A DNA stretch of 64,000 nt, taken from contig NZ_QBKH01000003.1 of the NCBI RefSeq assembly GCF_003054045.1, positions 248,001-312,000 on the forward strand. The letters are read 5' to 3'. The position numbers were made by a program, and so were the translations under genes. Positions 22,806-32,909 of this stretch are shown piece after piece. The DNA comes from Sphingobacterium faecium. GTDB lineage: Bacteria; Bacteroidota; Bacteroidia; Sphingobacteriales; Sphingobacteriaceae. The notes beneath the pieces are model-generated. The model was given only the letters and a program-made list of their open reading frames with translations. It searched no databases and was not told where the DNA came from. Every line of letters begins with the position of its first letter. The first letter of the stretch is position 1.

Positions 22806-25105
22806 AATGGATAGCCGATAGCTAAATTAAACATCAAATTGTTTTTTCGCCATTGGCTACTTCCCAAATCGATATCTTTAAATACCCAACGATCTCCTTT
22901 TTCTAAGTAGGGGATACGGAATGGAATTGAAAAATCTGTTCTTAAAATTAAAAAAGTAAAGTCAAATCTTAAACCTAGTCCACCGCCAACAGCCAATTCT
23001 GTTAGGAAATCTTTACTAAACTTTGCTCCAGGTTTTTCATCATCCGTATTTTGCAACCACACATTACCCGCGTCAATAAACGCTGCCCAGTGTACAAATC
23101 CTGCAAGTTTAGCACGATATTCAGTATTGAGCTCCAATTTGATATCACCGGTTTGATCCGCATAAAATTTGTCCGTACCAATATTCTGAGGTTTCAAAGT
23201 TCCAGGACCGATTGCACGTGCTGCAAATGCTCGGATACTATTAGGACCACCCACATAATATTGTTTTAAATAGGGGAGTGCACGTGAGTTTCCATAGGAA
23301 TAACTTAAACCCACACTAACGCGAGAAGCCAATTGAGAATTCTCACTCAATTTGAGATAGTGTCTACCATCACCACTTACTTTAATATATTGAGAAAAGT
23401 AAGCGTTAAATAGTTTAAAAGTCTTGCCTTCATTATAGTTCGCACCCTTAAGAAGTCCCAAAACATTGCCCGATAAATCTAAATTTCCTTTAAAATAAAA
23501 AGTGTTTTTTAGAGTTTTATTCATCGTATTTGACAAGGTGAAATTGTAGTTTGGACCTATGGTGAATTGCGGCTCAATAGCATGTCTTAGCGTAGGCACA
23601 GTATCCAGTTGAGCTTTATATTCATCAGACACACGACTAGGTTGTACATAAGTGATTTCTAATAATCCTAGATCATGTTGTTTTTCTTGTGATTCTTGCC
23701 AAATATAACCGTAGTCGAGTTTGAGAGAACGTAAAGTATAAGCTTTGGTTCTATTCAAGAATTCAAACCCTGTTTTAATATATGTTTTTGGTATGTACCT
23801 ACGACTCGGATCTATTTTAAAAGGTGACAGAATACGGGGTAGTGTCAAGGTAAGATCAGCTCCATAGCGATAATAGCTTGAATTTAAGCTAACACTTCCC
23901 CCCGTCTGCGTTTCGTAACCACCAAATACATTGAGACTAAGTAATTCAGCTCCTTTAAATGCATTGTGCAGTTGCCAGTTTACATTAAGCTCCGTACCAT
24001 TATAGACGGATGCCATTTTACCTAAAAGCTCCACCCGAATTGATTTTTTAGGAAGAGGAGTAAGGTAGTAGTAAACATCTAATCCATTTTTAATATCCTT
24101 ACTATCTACAAAATTGTTTTTAACAAATTTGAAACTGTTTAAATTGACAAGATGACTAATCGTCTTGTTATGTGCATCACGGTTATAAAGATCCCCTTTT
24201 TTGAAGAAAATATGATTGGCAAGAACGGGTTTTCTGAAGGTGTTTTGCCTATCTATAAAATAATACGAACTATCAAATAGTTCGGCATTACGAGGGGTAC
24301 GCTGATAACCTGTTCCGGCATCTGTATAATTTGGATAGATGTATATATTATTGATTTTAGATGGCACTTTAGCAATCTCTGGTGTTTCAGGTTTAAGGGT
24401 TACATACAAATTTACTTTATTGTTTCCAATGGTGCTATCCACTTGTACCAATAAATAATCAGGGCTAAAATAATAATAACCAATCTTTTTGAGTTCATTG
24501 TCTATTCGGTCGCGTTCATTTAATATATCATCGAGATCATAATGTTTACCCACTATTAAGAGTGATTTTTCACGTGATTGCAATATATCTTGACCAAGCT
24601 GGGTGGCGCTATCCACGTCAAATTTGACTGATTTTATTCGGTAGATTAAATTGGTTGTAGCAATATAGTGAATAGTCGCTTCTTTATCTTTAATGGTTGT
24701 ATCAGATTTAACCTCAGCATTAAAAAAACCGATATTTTCTAGTCGATTCCGAAGTAAGTTCTCATTGTATTCTCGGTTAACATCACTTAACAGAACAGGC
24801 TCTTCCCCCATTTTTTTCAATTGCTTCTTTATGAAATTTCTTCCAACTGAATCACCAGCCATATTATTGAAAGCTAGTTTATAACGCCATCCAAATAATG
24901 ATTTATTTGGTTTTGGCATAAGCACTTGTTCCAAATGTGTCGCTAATATCTTTTTTTGTTCTTTAGGAATCGTATCTGACTCAATGTCAACATGACCGTC
25001 AACGTATAAGGATTGACCTTCTTTTAAATTTTTAGTTGTTGAACAAGAAGCAATGAAAAGCCCCAATAATAAAACGAAAGCTATAAATTGATTACTATTT
25101 TTCAT
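22802..25105 (-). CDS. tamL: TamL: lipoprotein BamA/Omp85-family assembly factor
   Basis: A 767-aa outer-membrane protein. It begins with a lipoprotein signal (MKNSNQFIAFVLLLGLFIASC) in place of a plain signal peptide, as in the Bacteroidota TamL group. POTRA-like repeats span about residues 30-330, and a 16-strand Omp85 barrel follows, with the conserved YYVGGPNSIRAFAARAIGPG near residue 640 and a final strand AIGYPF. The frame opens at 25123, but the ATG at 25105 gives the proper signal. It overlaps the end of tamB by 11 nt, a strong sign of translational coupling. With TamB it should form an envelope-spanning complex for outer-membrane protein or lipid transport. Confidence 0.92.
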   Translation of the reverse strand: MKNSNQFIAFVLLLGLFIASCSTTKNLKEGQSLYVDGHVDIESDTIPKEQKKILATHLEQVLMPKPNKSLFGWRYKLAFNNMAGDSVGRNFIKKQLKKMGEEPVLLSDVNREYNENLLRNRLENIGFFNAEVKSDTTIKDKEATIHYIATTNLIYRIKSVKFDVDSATQLGQDILQSREKSLLIVGKHYDLDDILNERDRIDNELKKIGYYYFSPDYLLVQVDSTIGNNKVNLYVTLKPETPEIAKVPSKINNIYIYPNYTDAGTGYQRTPRNAELFDSSYYFIDRQNTFRKPVLANHIFFKKGDLYNRDAHNKTISHLVNLNSFKFVKNNFVDSKDIKNGLDVYYYLTPLPKKSIRVELLGKMASVYNGTELNVNWQLHNAFKGAELLSLNVFGGYETQTGGSVSLNSSYYRYGADLTLTLPRILSPFKIDPSRRYIPKTYIKTGFEFLNRTKAYTLRSLKLDYGYIWQESQEKQHDLGLLEITYVQPSRVSDEYKAQLDTVPTLRHAIEPQFTIGPNYNFTLSNTMNKTLKNTFYFKGNLDLSGNVLGLLKGANYNEGKTFKLFNAYFSQYIKVSGDGRHYLKLSENSQLASRVSVGLSYSYGNSRALPYLKQYYVGGPNSIRAFAARAIGPGTLKPQNIGTDKFYADQTGDIKLELNTEYRAKLAGFVHWAAFIDAGNVWLQNTDDEKPGAKFSKDFLTELAVGGGLGLRFDFTFLILRTDFSIPFRIPYLEKGDRWVFKDIDLGSSQWRKNNLMFNLAIGYPF

Positions 25106-28100
25106 TCTTCTCCCTTTCTTCATTTCTAATCACTTTTTCTCCTATTGTATCTACTTTCTGATTTGTCGAATCAGTTTTATTATTTGAATCTGTCTTTTGT
25201 ATTTTTGGTTTTTGATTATCATAGCGTTCCTTGTATTTTTTAGGATCGTTACGCATTATGCTATCACGTATCACATACCTGACGCTATCACGATAAACCG
25301 AATCTGTTTCCATTCGCTCTACATCAAAACGTTTTCTAAAACTTTTGCTGCCAGAATTATATTCGTTTAGCTTTTTAGAATTCATCCAAATTTCTTTAAA
25401 TTTATTGTAGCTCATATTGATGATAAATCCAATACCCGTTTCTACATATTGTCCCTGAAGAGTTACTTGATACTGATTTTTACGGTACACACGTGCAAAA
25501 TAGCGTCCATCTGGTGACAATTGATAATCTAGACTGATATCGCCAGCGATATTAGCAGCCTGTTCCCCAGGTCTTGAATTACCTTCAACCTCAAAATTAG
25601 AACCAATCGTTATCTTTAAACGATCATTGAATAACATTTTTGAAACCCCAATATTTAAATCAGTACGCGTCTCTCCAACTCCAGTCGTAAAATCTTGTTC
25701 CGATTGTAAGTCAAAATCTAATTCAACTCCTTTAATAAGGTCAGATGCCAAGCGATTTAATTGCGAAGTGAGTAACGAACTTACGCTATTTCGTGCCATC
25801 GATTCAACGCCACCACCACCGGATAAGCTTTCAAATGGGTTGGAAGCCATAAATCGGCCTAAAACGATCAAAGAGAAAACTTGTTTATTGATTTCTGAGG
25901 GATCTGTACGAAGCTGCGAAAGGGCATTGTTAACCTTACTTACAACATCTTGAGAGGCGATTGCATTATTTTCATCCAAGTCAATATCAAATCCCAATTT
26001 AGGTTCAAAAAGTTGTTCTGTTATCAATAGATTCACATTAAAAGGAACACGTTGTTTGTAAAGATTGGAGTTCTCTGCACCCAGTTGAGTTTGTACAAGT
26101 TCTAGCGTAGGAGCTTTTACTTTATATACTGCAGTAATATCCAATCGTGCGTCTAATGGATCGCCTGCCCAAGTAATTGTGCTGCCTTCTTTAAATAAGA
26201 ATTCACGTTTTACAGGTCCAAATGAGAAGGAATAGCTTCCTTTTTCTACGGTATAAGTACCTGACATGGTAATTTTATTACTCGCATCGATTCCGGCATT
26301 TAATTCAGCCTCACCTTGAATATTCAACGCGTCTTGAGAACCTTCATCCAAGATGACTTTAAATTTAGCATTTTTATCTGTTTGTAAATTTAAAGTAACA
26401 TCTATCCCTGTAAGTTTAGTTGTCGTTAGTGAATCTAATTTAGCAAAAACATTAGTCCTTGTTGTATCGCTTTTATCCACAAATTCTACTACACCTTTTC
26501 TTTCCACCATTCCAGGCTCATCATTTGGCATAATGAAGACAAAATCAGTTTTATCTTGAACCTTGATATTTCCATCAACAACAGGCTTATCAAGCGTGCC
26601 TCGTATTCGTAAATCTGAAGAAACGTACATCTTACCGAAAAATAGATCATTATCTTGTCGAGTAGAGTTCACAACCTCAAAATTATCTGTTTTAAGATTT
26701 AAATTAAAATCATAATCTATGTAGTTTTGAGTCAAAATAGTACCATTCATATCGCCACTATTTCCTTTTTTATCTTTAATGTTGAAGTCGGATAATGTAA
26801 TGCCTCTATTATTAAAGGTAATTTTTTCATTATCAATGAAAAATGCTGCATTCAGCATAGACACATTAAATTCTGCCTTATTGAAATTTAAATCACCATT
26901 GATTACAGGCTTATCAGTCGTTCCTGATATTTTTAATTGTCCCTCAACATCTCCCTTAGATTCTTTTAAATAACCAAAGCTAAATGCCTGGATGGTTTTC
27001 ATCTTTAATGGGGCGATGTTTAGAATAGCATCAAATGTTGCCACCCCTTTTGGAGGACTTATAAATTCACCGATTAAACTTACGTTATTACCATTTTCAG
27101 TAATACTCACATTTGCTGCATAAGTATTTTCTTTTTCATTATTGACTTTAATGTTGACATTACCAATGGTATCTGTCCCTAAGTAAAACTTGTCAATTCC
27201 GATATCAGATACAAAAACAGGATTGCTTTCCAGACGCGAAATGGTTGCTTGTCCATTAATACCACCTCCTAAATTCATATCATCTGCAGCGATCATTTTA
27301 CTTAAGGTTTCAATTCTGAAATTTTTGAAAACGAGGTCGATAGGAGAGTTTAAGACACTATCTTGTGATTTAATTTCTAATAATTGTCCGTTGTTTTCAA
27401 GAATGAAGTTATGTGCCTGAATACCTGCATTTCCAAACGAAATAACATTCGTGCTATCGACATTCCATTTTTCATAATTTAGCATTAATCCGTTTTCGAG
27501 TAAGCTAAAGAGAAAGTTTCCACGGTCGACTTTCATATTAGCACCTAAATGATATTGTTCTTTATCTTGTTTATCTTTAATCCATAGGCCAAAATCAAGA
27601 TTATTTTTAATGACCTTACCGCTAAAAACAGTATTGATCAATTCAATGTTACTTACTTTAATTTTATTGATAAGAGCTGAATAGTACATCGTACTATCAA
27701 CAGTTGTGAGATCAAGAGATACACTATTGATATCCGTACCTGCATAAACAATTTTTGGAGCGTTGAGTTTAGCTTGAATCAATTTACTCTTACTGTTAAA
27801 CATACCATCCAACGTAATGTCTTTCATCTCAGTAAGATCAGGTAAAAATTCTTTGATAAATTTGGTTCTGGTCAACTGCGCTGAAAATTCGAATTGCTGA
27901 TCCTCATATTTTGGAAGGACAACTGGTGCCCCGGGTTGGTAATATACATATACAATATCCTGGATAGCAGTACCCAATTCCATCAATTTATATTTACCAA
28001 CTAAATGGGCGTTCAAAAATGCCGATTTTAACATTAAAAGATTAGAGCTACTATCTGATCTAGCAATTAGTGAAATACTATCAACACTATAACGGTCGTT

Positions 28101-30368
28101 ATTATAAGCAATAGACGAATTAATGACATGTGCTTCCCCATTCAAATAATTTGGATCTGCAGTTTCAAAATGTCCAACCAATTTACCATGATAGCGAAAG
28201 TCATCCTCCATCAATTTTAAATTTTGCAGATTGACACTATCCACCATCAATTCAAAATTAACTTTTGGATACTTTTGACTCATATCAGCATCAGCATTTA
28301 AATTAAATTTGATATTAGGATCAACACTGCTGACATTCGCTTCAATATCACCTGCATTGGCACTCATGTTCATGTCTATATCATGGTAACGGTATCCAAG
28401 TGCCTCCAGTTGAATCAGTTTGCCATCTACGTTAGCTATTGCTTTCTTAGGATCAAGTCCGTGACCTTTTACATTGGCTTCAAAAGATAAAATACCTAAT
28501 ACAGAATCCTGTTTTAGGATCTTGCCAATATCAAAGTCCTTAATGGATACAAAAGCATCATATGTTGTATCACGCTTTGACATATCAAATTTACCATTCA
28601 CTTTGGCAGTTCCTTTTTCTGTAACCAGTGCCAAGTTGGTATTGAATGATTGCATTCCACCCTTAAATGTTCCCGTTAGCCCAATAGCATTTGGAAGTTC
28701 AAGGTTTTTGGGGAACAGGGATTTAGCAACGAGCTGTTCAATATCAGATCGTCCAGTAGTGAATTTTTTGAGCGTAAGGTCGATGGACATCTTGTCAACA
28801 TCAGGAAGTCCCTTGATTCTGGCGCTGGCAATTACTTTTGTATTCGATAATGTACTGAAGTCCAGGTGGGGGATATTGAGGTCATTCAATTTCCCAATTA
28901 CTTTTCCGTCGATGTTGAATTTTTTATTCATTAACGGATGCATGATCTCCATCGTATCCAAGAAAGGTGCGAAATAATAAATATCGCGCATATCAACGTG
29001 ACTCTTTTTTATATTGGCATTGACAGTTAGTAGTTCCGGTTTTTCCGATATGGCTTCCAAAGATGGATAGGATATCTTAATATAATCTTGTAATAATGTT
29101 TTAGCTGTTGCTGCATATAGATTTTTGATTTCAGCACCCGTATTGGTATAGATGAAATCACCTTTTAAGCTTTTAATTTCGAAACCAGAATGATCTTTTG
29201 CTGTTAGAGACTTTAACGATCCACTGATAGAGTCTGCACTGTAGAACAAGTCCGTCATCGCTGTATTGATCGCGGGGATTTTAATATTGAAATAATCAAA
29301 TCCCTTCATGCGAGCCTGATTGTCATCTTTATACCAAACGTTGGTATTGTTGATGTTGATATCAGAAACAGAAACAACCCAATTTACTTTACTAGGAGTT
29401 GATGCTGTAGTGTTACTTTCAGTTTTAGGTAGAGTTGCTTTTGCTATTTTATCAAAAAAAACTTGTGAATCAGATCCTTCTAAACTTATTTTTTTTATAT
29501 CAACAACTTCTTTATTAAGATCGATACTATTGATATCAGCATATAGTTTTTGAATAGAAAATTTTGTTCTCAGTTTGGATGATTTATCCTCATAGTGAAC
29601 ATTTATATTTCTCAGGTCTGCGATGTTGATACCAATATCAGGTAAAAGAGAAGTAGCAATAGTAGTGGGATCTGTAATTCCAAAATCTTCAACACTAGGA
29701 CCGTCGCCTTCGTCTGTAGGATTCCATTGTGTTATGATAGCACCCAAACCATCAATATTAATTTTTGGCATATCAAATGCCATATTTTTTGTTAGGTCAA
29801 ATTTCTTGATCCGCGTATCAAAATGTTTTAAATAGACATCGGCATTTGTACCGATAACATCATCTGCATAAACAACGTGAAAACGGTCAAATATGACTTT
29901 ATCCATATTGAATACCATTGCCGAAGTAGTGTCGGTTTTGGCTTTAGTAGTTTCGGGACTGGCAAATGCCTTAATTATATAATCAAAATTGAAACTGCTA
30001 TCGGGCATGGACCTACGAATTTTTGCTGTTATACCCGTAGCTTCCAATTGTTGAATCTCGACTGTACTTTTAAGCAATTTTATCATATTGATATCTACCT
30101 TTATTGCTTCTCCCGCAACTAGGGTGTCCTTGGATTGATCTTCAAGATAGATATTCTCTAAAACAAGTTTTTTAGGAAATTCTATATTAACACGTCCAAT
30201 GCGGACGGGTGTTCCTATTTTTCCCTCCACATAAGTCGTTACTTTTCCTGCAATATAAGTTTGCACAGAAGGAAGTCGAATTAAAAAAATAACGAGAAGT
30301 ATGAGTCCAATTACAGATCCAATGATCCATAATAGGGTCTTTAATGCGATACGGCTAAATTTATTCAA
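25095..30368 (-). CDS. tamB: TamB: translocation and assembly module protein (DUF490)
   Basis: A 1757-aa protein with one N-terminal membrane anchor (LLWIIGSVIGLILLVIFLI). An AsmA-like start (GKIGTPVRIGRVNIEFPKKLVLENIYL) is followed by a very long beta-rich repeat region predicted to form a hydrophobic groove across the periplasm. The C-terminal DUF490/TamB domain ends about residue 1690, then a charged Lys/Asp/Asn tail of about 60 residues follows. It is proposed to move phospholipid or assist OMP assembly. No in-frame ATG exists near the N-terminus: the start is TTG at 30368, with the next Met near residue 95, past the membrane anchor. It is translationally coupled to tamL. Confidence 0.93.
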   Translation of the reverse strand: MNKFSRIALKTLLWIIGSVIGLILLVIFLIRLPSVQTYIAGKVTTYVEGKIGTPVRIGRVNIEFPKKLVLENIYLEDQSKDTLVAGEAIKVDINMIKLLKSTVEIQQLEATGITAKIRRSMPDSSFNFDYIIKAFASPETTKAKTDTTSAMVFNMDKVIFDRFHVVYADDVIGTNADVYLKHFDTRIKKFDLTKNMAFDMPKINIDGLGAIITQWNPTDEGDGPSVEDFGITDPTTIATSLLPDIGINIADLRNINVHYEDKSSKLRTKFSIQKLYADINSIDLNKEVVDIKKISLEGSDSQVFFDKIAKATLPKTESNTTASTPSKVNWVVSVSDININNTNVWYKDDNQARMKGFDYFNIKIPAINTAMTDLFYSADSISGSLKSLTAKDHSGFEIKSLKGDFIYTNTGAEIKNLYAATAKTLLQDYIKISYPSLEAISEKPELLTVNANIKKSHVDMRDIYYFAPFLDTMEIMHPLMNKKFNIDGKVIGKLNDLNIPHLDFSTLSNTKVIASARIKGLPDVDKMSIDLTLKKFTTGRSDIEQLVAKSLFPKNLELPNAIGLTGTFKGGMQSFNTNLALVTEKGTAKVNGKFDMSKRDTTYDAFVSIKDFDIGKILKQDSVLGILSFEANVKGHGLDPKKAIANVDGKLIQLEALGYRYHDIDMNMSANAGDIEANVSSVDPNIKFNLNADADMSQKYPKVNFELMVDSVNLQNLKLMEDDFRYHGKLVGHFETADPNYLNGEAHVINSSIAYNNDRYSVDSISLIARSDSSSNLLMLKSAFLNAHLVGKYKLMELGTAIQDIVYVYYQPGAPVVLPKYEDQQFEFSAQLTRTKFIKEFLPDLTEMKDITLDGMFNSKSKLIQAKLNAPKIVYAGTDINSVSLDLTTVDSTMYYSALINKIKVSNIELINTVFSGKVIKNNLDFGLWIKDKQDKEQYHLGANMKVDRGNFLFSLLENGLMLNYEKWNVDSTNVISFGNAGIQAHNFILENNGQLLEIKSQDSVLNSPIDLVFKNFRIETLSKMIAADDMNLGGGINGQATISRLESNPVFVSDIGIDKFYLGTDTIGNVNIKVNNEKENTYAANVSITENGNNVSLIGEFISPPKGVATFDAILNIAPLKMKTIQAFSFGYLKESKGDVEGQLKISGTTDKPVINGDLNFNKAEFNVSMLNAAFFIDNEKITFNNRGITLSDFNIKDKKGNSGDMNGTILTQNYIDYDFNLNLKTDNFEVVNSTRQDNDLFFGKMYVSSDLRIRGTLDKPVVDGNIKVQDKTDFVFIMPNDEPGMVERKGVVEFVDKSDTTRTNVFAKLDSLTTTKLTGIDVTLNLQTDKNAKFKVILDEGSQDALNIQGEAELNAGIDASNKITMSGTYTVEKGSYSFSFGPVKREFLFKEGSTITWAGDPLDARLDITAVYKVKAPTLELVQTQLGAENSNLYKQRVPFNVNLLITEQLFEPKLGFDIDLDENNAIASQDVVSKVNNALSQLRTDPSEINKQVFSLIVLGRFMASNPFESLSGGGGVESMARNSVSSLLTSQLNRLASDLIKGVELDFDLQSEQDFTTGVGETRTDLNIGVSKMLFNDRLKITIGSNFEVEGNSRPGEQAANIAGDISLDYQLSPDGRYFARVYRKNQYQVTLQGQYVETGIGFIINMSYNKFKEIWMNSKKLNEYNSGSKSFRKRFDVERMETDSVYRDSVRYVIRDSIMRNDPKKYKERYDNQKPKIQKTDSNNKTDSTNQKVDTIGEKVIRNEEREKNEK

Positions 30369-30649
30369 AATATATTCTAGTCTTTTGTAAACCCCTAATT
30401 TAATATTATAACGTAAAACAGGTAATTATGTTTATACTTTGCTCATTATTTTATAAACTTTTTAAGGTTGAATGATATGTTAATATAACCCCATTTAATT
30501 GTATATTGGAGGTTAATTTTTCAATCTTAGCGATGTTAATCAAAAATAATGCCTTAATTCCACAAAAATAGCATACTATTATCTAGGTTTTGGCAAGATT
30601 GATAATTTATTTTTTTCTGTGTATATTCGTTAAAATCAACATTAAACAA

Positions 30650-31084
30650 ATGGAAAGAAAAAAATTTTTAAGTTCATTGGCGCTAGCAGGCGTTGGGGGT
30701 ACTATATTCACTTCATGCTTAAATTCTGAAGACAAATCACAAATGAAAAATACACACGCAGGCTTTTCTCCAGGATTTATTTTTCATAGTGTTTATTTTT
30801 GGCTAAAAGATGGAATCAATAAAGAAGAAGAAAAGGATTTTTTAAATTTTTTTGAAATTTTAAAGAAAGTGCCAGGAATAGAATCTTGTCATATCGGGAA
30901 ACCAGCAGCGACAAATCCACGACCAGTTGTAGATAATACATTTTCATACCATATTATGTTGACATTTGCCAATATAGAAGCAATAACGAAATATGAGACC
31001 CACCCGGATCATCTGGCAGGTATTGATCAGTATAGTAAGTATTGGAAGAAAGTAGAAGTAAAAGATACCCTACTAGGCGAGTAG
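30650..31084 (+). CDS. Dabb (stress-responsive alpha/beta barrel) lipoprotein
   Basis: A 144-aa protein. The N-terminus MERKKFLSSLALAGVGG followed by TIFTSC is a lipoprotein signal with basic residues at the start. The mature part is a Dabb domain: FIFHSVYFWLKDGINKEEEKDF, LKKVPGIESCHIGKPA and YHIMLTFANIEAITKYETHPDH. Dabb proteins form dimeric barrels; no reaction is assigned. The frame opens 60 nt earlier, but the ATG at 30650 gives the signal peptide. It is monocistronic and convergent with the DUF4342 gene. Confidence 0.88.
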   Translation: MERKKFLSSLALAGVGGTIFTSCLNSEDKSQMKNTHAGFSPGFIFHSVYFWLKDGINKEEEKDFLNFFEILKKVPGIESCHIGKPAATNPRPVVDNTFSYHIMLTFANIEAITKYETHPDHLAGIDQYSKYWKKVEVKDTLLGE

Positions 31085-31087
31085 AGA

Positions 31088-31134
31088 GTTAACTAATATA
31101 GTGAGAACCATAAGTTCTCACTATATTAGTTAAC
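31088..31134. terminator. Perfect 20-bp inverted repeat between convergent genes
   Basis: GTTAACTAATATAGTGAGAA is repeated inverted after a 7-nt loop. It contains the stop codon of the DUF4342 gene. Neither side has a T run, so it is an atypical bidirectional terminator or an mRNA-end stabiliser. Confidence 0.6.
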
Positions 31135-31419
31135 CTCAATATGTTGAGAAGTATCAGGATTGTCTTGATCATTCTCATCTTTATCCTTCCTTTCGACCGT
31201 TATTTTACACTCGGTCAGTAGTGCAGCCATAGCTCCAACTGCCGCAAATATGGGGGCAAATATAAGCCCTATAGCACCCACTGTAACAGGAAAACTCATT
31301 ATTTCTTTCCCTGATTTATCAGAAATACTAATCTTAGTTACGTTTCCATCAGCAATGAGTTCTTTAATCTTCTTTAATAGATTTTCACCAGTAATCGAAA
31401 ATGTTTCTTTAATACTCAT
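31126..31419 (-). CDS. DUF4342 protein
   Basis: A 97-aa protein matching the DUF4342 pattern: FSITGENLLKKIKELIADGNVTKISISDKSGKEIMSFPVTVGAIG, then one hydrophobic segment (LIFAPIFAAVGAMAALL) and an acidic tail. It is probably a small membrane-associated protein, N-terminus in the cytoplasm. The function is unknown. It lies downstream of the Pmp3-like gene, 68 nt apart on the same strand, and both could belong to a membrane-stress group (inference). The stop codon is inside the palindrome at 31088-31134. Confidence 0.82.
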   Translation of the reverse strand: MSIKETFSITGENLLKKIKELIADGNVTKISISDKSGKEIMSFPVTVGAIGLIFAPIFAAVGAMAALLTECKITVERKDKDENDQDNPDTSQHIEVN

Positions 31420-31487
31420 AATGTTTTGATTTTTAATTGATAACTTTTAAATATAACCATTTTTCATCAGTAATTATAGAGAAAATT

Positions 31488-31733
31488 TTAAAAGCGGTGT
31501 TCGCGCTTAAATTCATTAAATCTGGATTTATTTTTACCATCTACCCTTGATGCTACCGCCCATATTGCTGCGGGCAACCAACCGATAAGCGTACACTGCA
31601 AAATCAAACATAAAATTCCAGAAAAAATTTTCCCTCTTAAAAAAAAGGACAACCAAGGTAATAATACAGCTATTAAAATCATATCTTTTATTTTTAAAAC
31701 TTGTTCAAATATAAATTCTATTTTACTGGACAT
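31488..31733 (-). CDS. Pmp3/YqaE (UPF0057)-like membrane protein
   Basis: An 81-aa protein with two hydrophobic segments: LIAVLLPWLSFFLRGKIF and GILCLILQCTLIGWLPAAIWAV. The layout (LLPW-x-FF-x-RG, then L-x-GWLP-x-x-I-x-A) matches the Pmp3/YqaE family, although the usual PP pair is PW here. Such proteolipids are induced by salt or membrane stress. The N-terminal extension of about 17 residues and a basic C-terminus are a little longer than usual. It lies upstream of DUF4342 on the same strand. Confidence 0.75.
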   Translation of the reverse strand: MSSKIEFIFEQVLKIKDMILIAVLLPWLSFFLRGKIFSGILCLILQCTLIGWLPAAIWAVASRVDGKNKSRFNEFKREHRF

Positions 31734-31819
31734 TAGCTTGTTTTAGGTAAGACTATTGAAAATATCGGCGAATAGATGCTATTAAAAGGTAAAAGAAGTG
31801 TGCGATCATAGGGCTTGAT

Positions 31820-32692
31820 TTACTTCAATTCAATCAGCTCGCTTAAAATATAACCATCCCACCTATACTTAATCTGACTTTTAGTTTCTTTATAATTAGG
31901 TTCATCCAAATTGTCATCGGTATTCTCAGCCTCTACTATTTTTTTATAAATCATCGTCGGATCACCTTTATGTTCTGAAGGAAATAATATGGTTTCTTCA
32001 CGATAAAATACTCCTGCGTCAGAAATGGTCATTTTACTTGGAAAATGAATGAGTTCTTGACCATTCCATGCAAAATAGTAATATTGGGTAGCTATTCCAC
32101 ATGCTTCACCTAAAAAAGCTGAACGATGAATATTTTTAATGTTTTTTAATCCCATTGCTCCTAAGATCTTAGTATCGGTACCAGTTTGATCGTTTACTTC
32201 TGCTTGATATGAAGCGCGCGCAATGACTTTTTTTTCTCGATCAAAGACTTTGATTTCAGCATCATAGTAAGATGCTGAATTTTCTGTAGATGGTCTAAAT
32301 TTTTTGAAACCATATAGAAACTGTTCCCCATCTTGATTATGTACACTATTAAGAGCTAACAAACCTAGCCAAATGAAACCTTCTTTTTTAACATTATCTT
32401 TTACATAGCTTATTTTATGCCATGGAGCATAAAATCCTCTTATGGTACTACCATTGTATCCGTCGCTTTTAATAATAACCATTTTACCTTCTTGAAGAGA
32501 ATCTACTAGTTTAGATTTTGTATCTGCATTTTCTCGAATATAAGCCATTTCAGCAAATACATAAGTTGTGTCACCTTTTTGAAGATTCCATAAGTTATAC
32601 TCTTCGTTCAAAGCATAAGCAGCAGGTTGCTCCTGTGCATGAATCAATAAAATGGTCAAGGAGAATATCAATAGCGTGATTGTTTTTTTCAT
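31820..32692 (-). CDS. Secreted protein with a bacterial SH3-like domain
   Basis: A 290-aa protein with a Sec signal (MKKTITLLIFSLTILLIHAQ). Residues about 40-110 look like a bacterial SH3 domain: TTYVFAEMAYIRENADTKSKLVDSLQEGKMVIIKSD, ending in a strand KKEGFIWLGLL. The rest (about 115-290) is beta-rich with no recognised motif and no catalytic signature. It is a periplasmic or surface protein; a role in peptidoglycan binding would be a guess. A TATTTTTG box lies at 32762-32769 upstream. It is monocistronic. Confidence 0.72.
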   Translation of the reverse strand: MKKTITLLIFSLTILLIHAQEQPAAYALNEEYNLWNLQKGDTTYVFAEMAYIRENADTKSKLVDSLQEGKMVIIKSDGYNGSTIRGFYAPWHKISYVKDNVKKEGFIWLGLLALNSVHNQDGEQFLYGFKKFRPSTENSASYYDAEIKVFDREKKVIARASYQAEVNDQTGTDTKILGAMGLKNIKNIHRSAFLGEACGIATQYYYFAWNGQELIHFPSKMTISDAGVFYREETILFPSEHKGDPTMIYKKIVEAENTDDNLDEPNYKETKSQIKYRWDGYILSELIELK

Positions 32693-32761
32693 TTTTTTAG
32701 TGACTTATTTTTAAAACTTCATTTAGCGTGTAAACTCCAATTTTGGTTACAAATCTTAGTC

Positions 32762-32769
32762 CAAAAATA
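32762..32769 (-). promoter_or_regulatory. -7 promoter element of the SH3-like gene
   Basis: TATTTTTG on the minus strand, 70 nt before the ATG; a full TAnnTTTG match. Confidence 0.45.
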
Positions 32770-32850
32770 GTTACGGTTTTGACTATTTATTTTTCCATGA
32801 TAATTTTTGTTAACCACTAAGATTGTTATTGCAATTGGTCGACAGTGCAT

Positions 32851-32887
32851 AAAAAATGCCCCAAAAAGTGTATAGCTTTTTGGGGCA
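32851..32887 (-). terminator. Intrinsic terminator of valS
   Basis: TGCCCCAAAAAG / CTTTTTGGGGCA with a 7-nt loop and a T run on the minus strand. Confidence 0.92.
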
Positions 32888-32909
32888 AATTATATTTTTA
32901 ATAAATGAA

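Noticed and set aside
28474..28977. 167-codon plus-strand ORF inside tamB
   Set aside because: Antisense frame of a long beta-rich coding sequence; protein composition is not credible and tamB is clear.
31126..31733. Toxin-antitoxin pair formed by the two small genes
   Set aside because: The products match DUF4342 and Pmp3-like membrane proteins; they are 68 nt apart and not overlapping, and neither resembles a toxin.
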